From an uncultured Myxococcales bacterium (GTDB lineage: Bacteria; Myxococcota_A; Polyangia; Polyangiales; Polyangiaceae): a stretch of DNA of 13,283 nucleotides. Shown in pieces: positions 6,749 to 13,283 of this stretch; the stretch's first letter is position 1; every line of letters begins with the position of its first letter. The notes below the pieces were generated by a model. That model saw only the letters and a program-made list of their open reading frames with translations. It searched no databases and was not told the DNA's origin. The DNA lies in contig CALFEQ010000021.1 of the NCBI GenBank assembly GCA_937949945.1, positions 1-13,283 of the forward strand, read 5' to 3'. Both the position numbers and the translations under genes were made by a program.

Positions 6749-8161
6749 TCACCAAGGGAACCACTCGCGCGGCACCTTCTGCCACGCGGTGGGGCGGCGC
6801 GGATCGTCCTCCGGCATCACGAGGGAGCCGACGAACTCGGCGTGCTCGTACACGCTGCCGATCGATCGCGCGATGCTGTCGAGATCGATGTCGCTGACGA
6901 CGCCGTTGCTCGTCGCTTTGTAGAACTGCACCGTGATGCGGATCGGGAAGTTCGGATCGCGCTCGAGGCGGAGCTGACGTCCCTCGCGGAAGGGGCCGAG
7001 CTTGGGGCCGTGCCCGAGGACCGCCTGCTCGACGTCGCTCCTCGCGGCTTCCGCCATGGGCGCGCCCTGCGGGGCGGGCGGAGGCATGGGGCCGGCGCCC
7101 TTGGCCGCTGCGCTCTTCTTCGGCGAAGGGAGCGGGCCTCCGAGCCTCCCGAGGTTGTGGTGCTTGAGCGGCACCTGCACGAGGAACAGGACGTCGGCGC
7201 CCTTCTGGAGGGCGCTCTTGTCGTCCTCGGTCTTGGGACCGCCTTGCGCTTGGATGCGCTGCTCGACGTCGCTCTTTCGCTCGGCGGTGAAGGCCGCGCG
7301 CTGCCCGCCGGCGTTGAAGTACAGCTCCTGGCCCCAGCCCGCGGCGGTCGCGTCCTCGCCCCTGTTCTCGATGACCTGCATGCTCGACCCCTGACGCGTC
7401 ACGAGGATCGTGAGCACCGCGGGCGAGCCGGGCGCCGACTGGTAGTTGAAGAGCACCGGGTTGAACTCGGCCTTGCCGGACTTCGGGATCGGGAGGAAGA
7501 CGGCCTGCGCGCTCACGAGGAAGTGGGTGTCGCGCGGCGCGAGCATGTTGCCGTCGCCGAGGATCGAGTCGGGCCGCGACGCGAACGCCTTGATGTTCCG
7601 CAGGACGTCCGTGAGCGGGACGCTCCTCAGGCTGCCGCCCGGCCGTTCGTTGCCCACGCGGACGAAGAAGCGATCCGCGGGGATGTCTCCCGTGCGGTCG
7701 ACGAAGTTCGGGAAGCGGATGACGGGCATGATCGCCGACGCGAACCGACCCGCCTCGTCCTTCCGCCGGACCTGCAGCGTCAGATCGGAGATGTTGGGCC
7801 CGAGCGCCGAGCCTTGCGCGCGGCCGGTGTCCTCCCACATCACGTTCACGAGCGCGAGCTTGCGCTGCGCGACGCGGCGCTGCAGGTCGGAGTCCGAGAC
7901 CATGTTCGCGACCTTGTCGACGACCTGCGCGTAGAGGCGGGAATCGCTCGGCTCCTTGATCCCCCAGTCGGGCTCGTCGCTCGGCCGCTCGCCGTCCGTC
8001 ACGAGCGGGATGCTCTCCTCGCTCGCCAGCGCGGTGCTCGCGTTCGTCGTGCTGGACGGTGTCGCGGATTCTTTCATGACGATGACCTTCTCTTTCGTGC
8101 AGCCGACCGCGAGCGCGACGACGGACGTGAGCGTGAGGACGCGAGTGAGGGGAGCGCGCAT
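6749..8161 (-). CDS. Uncharacterised lipoprotein, 470 residues
   Basis: Signal peptide MRAPLTRVLTLTSVVALAVG with acylation site Cys21 indicates export and membrane anchoring. A Ser/Thr-rich linker (about 25-50) is followed by a globular domain from about 60 to 330. This has aromatic and strand-like segments (VMWEDTGRAQG, DRFFVRVGNERPGG, THFLVSAQAVFLPIP, PVLFNYQSAPGSPAVLTIL) and a region GWGQELYFNAGGQRAAFTAERKSDVEQ. A Pro/Ala linker (about 350-375) joins a C-terminal domain ending in WQKVPREWFPW. I do not recognise a named family, although the conserved look of the middle domain suggests homologs. The frame is open upstream to 8392, but the signal peptide and an AAGGAA about 11 nt upstream fix the start at 8161. 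It probably precedes the DUF6184-like gene in one transcript. Confidence 0.85.
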   Translation of the reverse strand: MRAPLTRVLTLTSVVALAVGCTKEKVIVMKESATPSSTTNASTALASEESIPLVTDGERPSDEPDWGIKEPSDSRLYAQVVDKVANMVSDSDLQRRVAQRKLALVNVMWEDTGRAQGSALGPNISDLTLQVRRKDEAGRFASAIMPVIRFPNFVDRTGDIPADRFFVRVGNERPGGSLRSVPLTDVLRNIKAFASRPDSILGDGNMLAPRDTHFLVSAQAVFLPIPKSGKAEFNPVLFNYQSAPGSPAVLTILVTRQGSSMQVIENRGEDATAAGWGQELYFNAGGQRAAFTAERKSDVEQRIQAQGGPKTEDDKSALQKGADVLFLVQVPLKHHNLGRLGGPLPSPKKSAAAKGAGPMPPPAPQGAPMAEAARSDVEQAVLGHGPKLGPFREGRQLRLERDPNFPIRITVQFYKATSNGVVSDIDLDSIARSIGSVYEHAEFVGSLVMPEDDPRRPTAWQKVPREWFPW

Positions 8162-8606
8162 GGCGAACGTGTTTCCTTTCCGACGACCTGCCTCGCCCAC
8201 TCGACGAGGCCCGCGTTCGGACGTTCGTGCGCGCACGAAGATCTGCGGCGTCGCCTCGAAAGCGGGCTGTCCGTCGACGTTCGGCGGGAGGGCATGGCCT
8301 TCGACCGGACCGAACGCCGGGCCCCTGGCCGAGCTTACAGGGCGGCCGCCGGGCGGGGGCTCACCCGCAGCGAGAACCCGAGCCCATAGCACCGAGCGCT
8401 ATCCGTGCACGCCCTTTTCGCTCGGAGCAGCAAGATTTGGCAAGAACGGTTCCATGACGGGAAAAATCTCGCGCGGCTCGGCGAAATCCCGCGCATTCCG
8501 CATTGACCGGGCCACGTCCATCTCGTAGTGCGGTGGCCGCGGACGTCGCGCCGTCCCGGATCGACGTTCCGTTCGGCGTCCCTCCTTCCGGGAGCAGCCC
8601 ACACGC
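8162..8606. other. Divergent intergenic region between the lipoprotein and SDR genes
   Basis: A 445-bp gap between divergently transcribed genes should hold promoters for both. Bases 8400-8520 are less GC-rich. A TTGACC at 8503-8508 could be a -35 for the SDR gene, but the hexamer 17 bp later (TAGTGC) is a poor -10. No protein-like frame with domain features is visible; the frame continuing the lipoprotein upstream to 8392 has composition typical of a shadow. Confidence 0.5.
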
Positions 8607-9437
8607 ATGAGCACGCTCAAGGGAAAGACACTGTTCATCACGGGCGCGAGCCGCGGCATCGGCAAGGCCATCGCGCTCCGCGCCGCCCGTGACGGCGCGA
8701 ACGTCGTCATCGCCGCGAAGACCGCCGACCCGCACCCGAAGCTGCCGGGGACGATCTACACGGCCAAGGAGGAGATCGAGGCGGCCGGCGGCAAGGCGCT
8801 CGCGTGCATCGTCGACGTCCGGATGGAGGATCAGATCCGCGCGGCGGTCGAGGAGGCGGTCCGTACGTTCGGCGGCATCGACATCCTCGTGAACAACGCG
8901 AGCGCGATCAGCCTGACGGGCACGCTGGAGACGCCGCTCAAGAAGTTCGACTTGATGCACGGGATCAACACGCGTGGCACCTTCGCGTGCTCGCAGGCGT
9001 GCATCCCGTACCTCGAGAAGGCCGAGAACCCGCACATCCTGAACATCTCGCCTCCGCTCAACATGGAGGCCCGCTGGTTCGCGCCGCACGTCGCTTACAC
9101 GATGGCGAAGTACGGCATGAGCCTGTGCGTGCTCGGCATGCACGAGGAGCTCCGGCCGAAGCGCATCGCGGTGAACGCGCTGTGGCCGAAGACGGTCATC
9201 GCGACCGCCGCCGTCCAGAACCTCCTCGGCGGCGACGCGGTCGTGTCGCGATCGCGCAAGCCGGACATCATGGCCGACGCCGCGCACGTGATCCTCACGA
9301 AGAAGAGCACCGAGTACACGGGCAACTTCGCGATCGACGAGGATGTGCTCCGACAGGCCGGCGTGACCGACTTCTCGCACTACGCGGTGACTCCGGGCAT
9401 GAAAGACTCGGAGCTCATCCCCGACTACTTCATCTGA
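8607..9437 (+). CDS. HSDL2-like short-chain dehydrogenase/reductase
   Basis: A cytosolic NAD(P)-dependent oxidoreductase of 276 residues with a complete classical SDR set. The cofactor motif is TGASRGIG (12-19), NNAS lies at 96-99, catalytic Asn121 in GINTRG, Ser148 in ILNISPP, and Tyr164-x3-Lys168 in AYTMAKYGMS. The stretches NISPPLNM, YTMAKYGMSLCVLGM and VNALWPKT, and an end of the type GVTDFxxYAV...PDYF, are hallmarks of hydroxysteroid-dehydrogenase-like protein 2 (HSDL2) relatives. The C-terminal SCP2 domain of animal HSDL2 is absent, as usual for bacterial forms. The natural substrate is unknown, with fatty-acyl or steroid carbonyls suggested by family. The start ATG has GGGAG 12 nt upstream. 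The gene stands alone or is followed, after a possible terminator, by a small ORF. Confidence 0.93.
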   Translation: MSTLKGKTLFITGASRGIGKAIALRAARDGANVVIAAKTADPHPKLPGTIYTAKEEIEAAGGKALACIVDVRMEDQIRAAVEEAVRTFGGIDILVNNASAISLTGTLETPLKKFDLMHGINTRGTFACSQACIPYLEKAENPHILNISPPLNMEARWFAPHVAYTMAKYGMSLCVLGMHEELRPKRIAVNALWPKTVIATAAVQNLLGGDAVVSRSRKPDIMADAAHVILTKKSTEYTGNFAIDEDVLRQAGVTDFSHYAVTPGMKDSELIPDYFI

Positions 9438-9454
9438 CCTTCTTGCTTGCTTTC

Positions 9455-9485
9455 GGGGGCCTGTGGTGGCCCGGCTGCTTTCTTT
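9455..9485 (+). terminator. Possible terminator after the SDR gene
   Basis: GGGCC (9457-9461) and GGCCC (9468-9472) form a short stem with a 6-nt loop, followed by GGCTGCTTTCTTT, which is T-rich for this genome. It lies 20 bp after the SDR stop. The stem is short, so confidence is low. Confidence 0.35.
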
Positions 9486-9487
9486 CG

Positions 9488-9510
9488 CTAGATTCTAGGC
9501 TCGATTCGAG
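9488..9510. promoter_or_regulatory. Two tandem 11-bp palindromes of the same plan (putative operator)
   Basis: CTAGATTCTAG (9488-9498) and CTCGATTCGAG (9500-9510) are each perfect 5-bp arms around a central T, share the core GATTC, and are separated by one G, with 12 bp between centres. They lie 16-38 bp upstream of the GGGAGG ribosome binding site of the small ORF, so they may overlap its promoter. Binding of a dimeric regulator is inference. Confidence 0.45.
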
Positions 9511-9543
9511 GAAGAGCGCGATATAGGGAGGATGCGACGTCTC

Positions 9544-9783
9544 ATGAAAACCACCACGAAACAGACAGAGGAGCGGCGAAAGGCCGAGCGCCGGAAGAAG
9601 CCGACGGACCGGCGCGCGGACCCCGCACGCGCGATTGCGGGAGATCGCCGGATCGCCGACCACCGCGGGCTCGGAGCCTCGATGGTCGATGCGTTGGAGG
9701 ACATCCTTCGCTGGGAGCGCGCCAGCGAGCGAGCCTTGAAGGCTGCTGCCGAAGCCAAGAACGCGCAGAACCTGCCCAACTAG
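9544..9783 (+). CDS. Small charged hypothetical protein, 79 residues
   Basis: I recognise no family. The N-terminal half is extremely basic (EERRKAERRKKPTDRRADPARAIAG is the character up to about residue 33, then DRRIADHRG). The C-terminal half (about 46-75) is a predicted amphipathic helix, MVDALEDILRWERASERALK, which could mediate dimerisation. There is no signal peptide or membrane segment. GGGAGG at 9526-9531 directly abuts an ATG at 9532, which is too close to be used; the ATG at 9544 has a 12-nt spacing and is taken as the start. Reasons to believe it is coding are the good ribosome binding site, an operator-like pair of palindromes upstream and hairpins after the stop. The highly charged, low-complexity sequence is a reason for caution. 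It could bind nucleic acid, but this is speculation. Confidence 0.5.
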   Translation: MKTTTKQTEERRKAERRKKPTDRRADPARAIAGDRRIADHRGLGASMVDALEDILRWERASERALKAAAEAKNAQNLPN

Positions 9784-9804
9784 GCACGATGTCCGCCCGA
9801 CAGA

Positions 9805-9850
9805 CCGGTCGGCCACGCTCTTGCTCGGTGATGCGGCGTGGCCCGACCGG
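9805..9850. terminator. Long stem-loop after the small ORF
   Basis: CCGGTCGGCCACGC (9805-9818) pairs with GCGTGGCCCGACCGG (9836-9850) through 14 bp with one bulged base, around a 17-nt loop. It lies in the 167-bp gap between the convergent small ORF and bolA. No U-tract follows, so it may be a Rho-independent-like barrier, an mRNA end-stabiliser or a repeat element. Confidence 0.4.
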
Positions 9851-9899
9851 ACAGGGTGAGGGTCGACTTCGATAAGTAGAGACCTCGAAGCGCGACGCG

Positions 9900-9926
9900 C
9901 GCGTGGCGTGAGCACGCCGCCACGCG
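9900..9926. terminator. Second stem-loop between the convergent genes
   Basis: CGCGTGGCG (9900-9908) and CGCCACGCG (9918-9926) form a perfect 9-bp stem with a 9-nt loop, 24 bp beyond the stop codon of the minus-strand bolA gene. It may end bolA transcription; there is no clear T-tract. Confidence 0.4.
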
Positions 9927-9950
9927 GGCAGGGAAGGCGGAAGGTCGAAG

Positions 9951-10262
9951 CTACTTCCCGGCGCCGCCCATGCACTTGGGCGAGACGTTCGCCTCCGGGC
10001 TCGCGGCCCATTCCGCGGGCGTGCGCGAGGTGATCGCGAGCGCGTGCACTCCGGCTTTCAGCTCTTCCGCGAGGGCGCCGTACACGAGCTGATGCCGTTT
10101 GACGGGCGACATCCCGTCGAACCGCTCCGAGACGACGACCACCTTGAAGTGCGTCTCGGATCCCTTCGGCACGCTGTGCATGTGACTCTCGTTGATCACC
10201 TCGAGGTGCGAGGGATCGAACGCCGCTTTCAGCTTGGCCTCGATGCGCTGCTGGATGATCAC
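9951..10262 (-). CDS. bolA: BolA family protein
   Basis: A small cytosolic protein of 103 residues, the normal BolA length. The order of elements fits the family: N-terminal helix IIQQRIEAKLKAAF, strand HLEVINES, then HFKVVVVSERFDGMSPVKRHQLVYGAL and the end GVHALAITSRTPAEW, which carries the conserved His used with monothiol glutaredoxins for iron-sulfur cluster binding. BolA proteins act in Fe-S trafficking and as transcription regulators affecting cell shape and stress. The start is GTG at 10262, supported by GGAG with 10-nt spacing. That ribosome binding site lies inside a GGCTCCA-type repeat unit. The gene is 282 bp downstream of rpoD on the same strand. A conserved monothiol glutaredoxin partner is not in this window. 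The C-terminal tail contains one extra Cys (PKCMGG). Confidence 0.92.
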   Translation of the reverse strand: MIIQQRIEAKLKAAFDPSHLEVINESHMHSVPKGSETHFKVVVVSERFDGMSPVKRHQLVYGALAEELKAGVHALAITSRTPAEWAASPEANVSPKCMGGAGK

Positions 10263-10268
10263 GGTCGT

Positions 10269-10310
10269 GAGGCTCCAGGCTCCAGGCTCCGGGCTCCAGG
10301 GATGGAGCCC
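10269..10310. repeat. Heptamer tandem array (GGCTCCA)4 with terminal hairpin, contributing the bolA ribosome binding site
   Basis: Units GGCTCCA, GGCTCCA, GGCTCCG, GGCTCCA occupy 10271-10298. The last unit also forms a hairpin, GGGCTCCA (10291-10298), loop GGGA, TGGAGCCC (10303-10310). Read on the minus strand, the unit nearest bolA supplies GGAG (10273-10276), 10 nt from the GTG start. An inverted partner lies at 10478-10495. Confidence 0.8.
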
Positions 10311-10477
10311 GTCGCGATCTCAGTACCTACGACGACCGTGGCCTCTCCGCCAGCACATGGAGCGCGTGGATCGAGGCGGCTCGGGCCCGTCATGGCCGCG
10401 CCGATGACCTCGACATGTGCGAACGGCGCGGGAGGCGAGGCCCTGGAAAGCGTGCGAGGAGCGCCCTGTCCGCACCC

Positions 10478-10495
10478 CCTGGAGCCTGGAGCCTC
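10478..10495. repeat. Inverted partner of the GGCTCCA array
   Basis: The 18 bases at 10478-10495 (two TGGAGCC units within) are the exact reverse complement of 10269-10286. The arms are about 190 bp apart in the rpoD-bolA gap, between the end of rpoD and the bolA start. The intervening DNA (10311-10477) shows no gene. Confidence 0.8.
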
Positions 10496-10544
10496 TTCCC
10501 GCAGAGCACCGAAAGCTCGAAACGCCTGCGCAAAGCGCTCCCGG

Positions 10545-11858
<1,314 letters not shown>

Positions 11859-11868
11859 GGCTAATCGA

Positions 11869-11873
11869 CTCCG
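11869..11873 (-). promoter_or_regulatory. Shine-Dalgarno deciding the TTG start of the sigma factor
   Basis: CGGAG on the minus strand with a 10-nt spacer to TTG at 11858. The in-frame stop TAA upstream rules out a longer protein, and the first internal ATG would remove part of region 1.2. Confidence 0.6.
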
Positions 11874-11882
11874 CGTGGCTTA

Positions 11883-11925
11883 TTGGTCTCGCTCCTGCCC
11901 ACGTCCACGCTCGAGGGCAGACCAA
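11883..11925 (-). promoter_or_regulatory. Stem-loop in the sigma-factor leader
   Basis: GGGCAGACCAA (11915-11925) is the reverse complement of TGCCC (11896-11900) plus TTGGTC (11883-11888), which are separated by a 7-nt bulge, giving an 11-bp interrupted stem. It lies 25-67 nt before the TTG start and would be in the 5' leader if transcription starts upstream. A regulatory role is inference. Confidence 0.3.
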
Positions 11926-12467
11926 CAATTTGGCTCGGTTGCGTCTCGCCTAAGGCTTCACTCGTCTCCGGACTTGCTCGTTTGGCGGCTCTCTGCTTCG
12001 CTTGGTTCGTCGAGGCGCCGATCTCTACGCACGTTTGACGAACGCTTTGGATCTCCGATCAAGGAAGGTGTTGGCTGCCTCGAGCGCGTCAGGCGGGTCG
12101 TGTCGACCGCCATGAAGGGGGCGTGAGAACACGCCGCTTCGTCGATTGCTTCCCAAAGAACGTTCTTCGCGGGCGACGAAGAACGCGCTTGCCCGTCGTT
12201 GGTCACTGCCAGGACGAAAGGCACGCCGAATCGCCCGGCTCCGGGTGCCGTCTTTGAGTCTGGCACGTCCGAGCGCAACGGGCCAAAGTCGGAGCTCGCC
12301 CTACAGGCGTATTTCGCACCACGAAAGCGCGGTTGCGGCGAGATGACGCGGTCTCCGAGCACGAGTTTTCCCGGGCTTTCGAGCGCAAGAGACCTAGATC
12401 CTGCAAAACCGCCACGCGAGCTCAGCCGCAGTCGATTTTTCGCGAGCGGCCGTTTTGCCTGAGCTTT
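11926..12467. other. Gene-free upstream region of the sigma-factor gene, with palindromes
   Basis: About 540 bp between aat and the sigma-factor leader show no convincing gene. It is less GC-rich than the flanks, as expected for a promoter region. It holds a perfect 12-bp palindrome AAGAACGTTCTT (12156-12167) with a half-site repeat GAAGAACG at 12178-12185, and a small hairpin GGCGTG-AGAA-CACGCC (12120-12135). I could not pick out a credible -35/-10 pair. A short stem CCTGA/TCAGG near 12459-12473 overlaps the aat stop codon. Confidence 0.5.
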
Positions 12468-13223
12468 TCAGGTCGCGCGCGCCGGAATCGACGCCGCCGC
12501 GAGAGGCGCCGGGCGGACCTCGAGGGCCGTGCGGAGGCGGGCGAGATACTCGTCGCGGGGGATCTCCACGCAACCGAGCGAGGCGAGGTGCGGGTTCTGG
12601 ACCTGGACGTCGAACAGGACGTAGCCGGTCTCCCGTAGCTTCGCGACGAGCGTCGCGAACGCGATCTTCGAGGTGTCCGTCCGCGTGTGGAACATCGACT
12701 CGCCGGCGAACAGACCTCCGATCGCGACGCCGTAGATGCCGCCTACGAGCTCGCGGCTCCGACCGTCGGAGGAGCGCTCCCAGACCTCGACGCTGTGCGC
12801 CCAGCCGAGCTCGTGCAGCCGCTCGTACCCATGCATGAGCTCCGGGATGATCCACGTCCCTTGCGGGCGCGTCTCGCCGCACATCCGCATGACGCCGGCG
12901 AAGTCCTCGTCGATGGTGATCTCGTAGGGATGACGGCGGAGCGTCCGCCGGAGGCTCCGTGACCAGTGCGGCTCACGGTCGAGCTCGAAGATGCAGCGAG
13001 GCTCCGGCGAGAACCAGAGGACGAGCGGCGCGCCGCGCTCGTCCTCGTCCTCGCCGTGCGGCCAGGGGAAGATCCCGCTCCGGTACGCGAGGAGCAGCGT
13101 CCCCGGGCTGAAGTCGCAGCCGACGGCGAGCACCCCGTGCTTGGGCGCGCGCGATGCTTCGGGGAAGCGCACGCGTGTCGGCGGCGGCTCGATCGGTGGA
13201 TGAGGGACCCGCGATGCGGTCAC
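12468..13223 (-). CDS. aat: Leucyl/phenylalanyl-tRNA--protein transferase
   Basis: A cytosolic enzyme of 251 residues that moves Leu or Phe from aminoacyl-tRNA to the N-terminus of proteins starting with Arg or Lys, making an N-degron for ClpS/ClpAP. Family signatures run in order: GVLAVGCDFSPGTLLLAYRSGIFPW (Trp54, matching E. coli Trp49), LWFSPEPR, HWSRSLRRTLRR, GTWIIPELMHGYERLHELGWAHSVEVW, LVGGIYGVAIGGLFAGESMF (Glu175), and FDVQVQNPHLASLG (Asp205 and Gln207). These three acidic/amide residues correspond to the catalytic or substrate-binding Glu156, Asp186 and Gln188 of E. coli. The start is GTG at 13223; the ribosome binding site is weak, so a start a few codons downstream is possible. clpS and clpA, frequent neighbours elsewhere, are not in the window. 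A heptamer repeat array lies immediately upstream. Confidence 0.96.
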   Translation of the reverse strand: MTASRVPHPPIEPPPTRVRFPEASRAPKHGVLAVGCDFSPGTLLLAYRSGIFPWPHGEDEDERGAPLVLWFSPEPRCIFELDREPHWSRSLRRTLRRHPYEITIDEDFAGVMRMCGETRPQGTWIIPELMHGYERLHELGWAHSVEVWERSSDGRSRELVGGIYGVAIGGLFAGESMFHTRTDTSKIAFATLVAKLRETGYVLFDVQVQNPHLASLGCVEIPRDEYLARLRTALEVRPAPLAAASIPARAT

Positions 13224-13246
13224 GCGCAGATAGGGTACCTCAATAG

Positions 13247-13283
13247 GCCTCGGGCCTCAGGCCTCAGGCGCCTCGGTCCTCAG
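13247..13283. repeat. Heptamer repeat array of the CCTCAGN family, continuing past the window edge
   Basis: GCCTCGG, GCCTCAG and GCCTCAG (13247-13267) are followed by CCTCGGT and CCTCAG (13271-13283). This is the same unit as at 630-685, in the same orientation. It begins 24 bp upstream of the aat start codon and runs off the right edge. Confidence 0.75.

Noticed and set aside
5139..7838. A very long minus-strand open frame (about 900 codons)
   Set aside because: It runs antisense or out of frame through two well-supported genes and has an Arg/Pro/Ala/Gly shadow composition without domains. Long mirror frames are expected at this GC content.
6647..8389. Plus-strand open frame of 580 codons opposite the 470-residue lipoprotein
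   Set aside because: Arg/Glu/Val-rich shadow translation of the lipoprotein gene. The minus strand has a signal peptide, lipobox and varied protein-like sequence.
8162..8392. N-terminal extension of the 470-residue lipoprotein to an upstream ATG
   Set aside because: The extension would bury the signal peptide 77 residues into the protein. The start at 8161 has a better ribosome binding site.
8361..9380. Minus-strand open frame opposite the SDR gene
   Set aside because: Antisense shadow; the plus strand has all SDR motifs.
9467..9478. Sigma-54-like TGGC...TGC element before the small ORF
   Set aside because: The spacing between the GG and GC elements does not fit the -24/-12 consensus, and the bases are part of the terminator-like stem.
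11958..12362. A 134-codon minus-strand frame in the sigma-factor upstream region
   Set aside because: No ribosome binding site, domain or hydrophobic pattern, and its composition does not match the neighbouring genes.

Overview
This window is about 13.3 kb of very GC-rich bacterial DNA. It looks like a large-genome myxobacterium (Myxococcota, Polyangiales or Labilithrix type). The reasons are strong third-position GC bias with long mirror frames on both strands, a probable DUF6184-type cysteine-rich lipoprotein (a family I know from myxobacteria), a proline/serine-rich one-helix protein tail of the kind carried by their Ser/Thr kinases, and several lineage-specific lipoproteins. This placement is inferred from gene content only. 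No rRNA, tRNA, CRISPR array or intact mobile element was found.

Layout. The left edge (3-623, +) is the C-terminal end of a membrane protein. It is followed by a non-coding gap with (CCTCAGN)n heptamer repeats in both orientations. On the minus strand, a LigD-like NHEJ protein (1569-3848) is followed 72 bp downstream by a HAD-IB phosphatase (825-1496). A 1.4-kb stretch (3849-5258) has no intact gene, only the decayed remnant of a polytopic membrane protein (about 4500-5048, minus) and several palindromes. A plus-strand gene of possible Roadblock/LC7 type (5259-6164) converges on two minus-strand lipoprotein genes (6215-6652 and 6749-8161). An HSDL2-like short-chain dehydrogenase (8607-9437, +) and a small charged protein (9544-9783, +) follow. 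The right third is minus strand: bolA (9951-10262), an RpoD-type sigma factor starting with TTG (10545-11858), a 609-bp leader/intergenic region, and aat (12468-13223). The right edge ends inside another CCTCAG-type heptamer array.

How the genes fit together. Most are independent housekeeping or accessory functions rather than one pathway: transcription initiation (rpoD), N-degron tagging (aat), iron-sulfur/morphology regulation (bolA), lipid or carbonyl oxidoreduction (SDR) and DNA end processing (LigD-like). The two lipoprotein genes may form an operon, and ligD-HAD is a possible second one.

Most notable observations. (1) The LigD-like protein keeps intact phosphoesterase and primase-polymerase signatures, but its central ligase core has lost the catalytic lysine (Glu251) and other nucleotidyltransferase motifs and has no room for the OB-fold. 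It looks like an end-processing enzyme that cannot ligate. (2) Two families of 7-bp tandem repeats with inverted partners sit in intergenic gaps, and one of them supplies the Shine-Dalgarno sequence of bolA. (3) Two 11-bp palindromes built on the same plan stand side by side upstream of the small ORF at 9544. I did not find a clearly new multi-gene defence or biosynthetic system.
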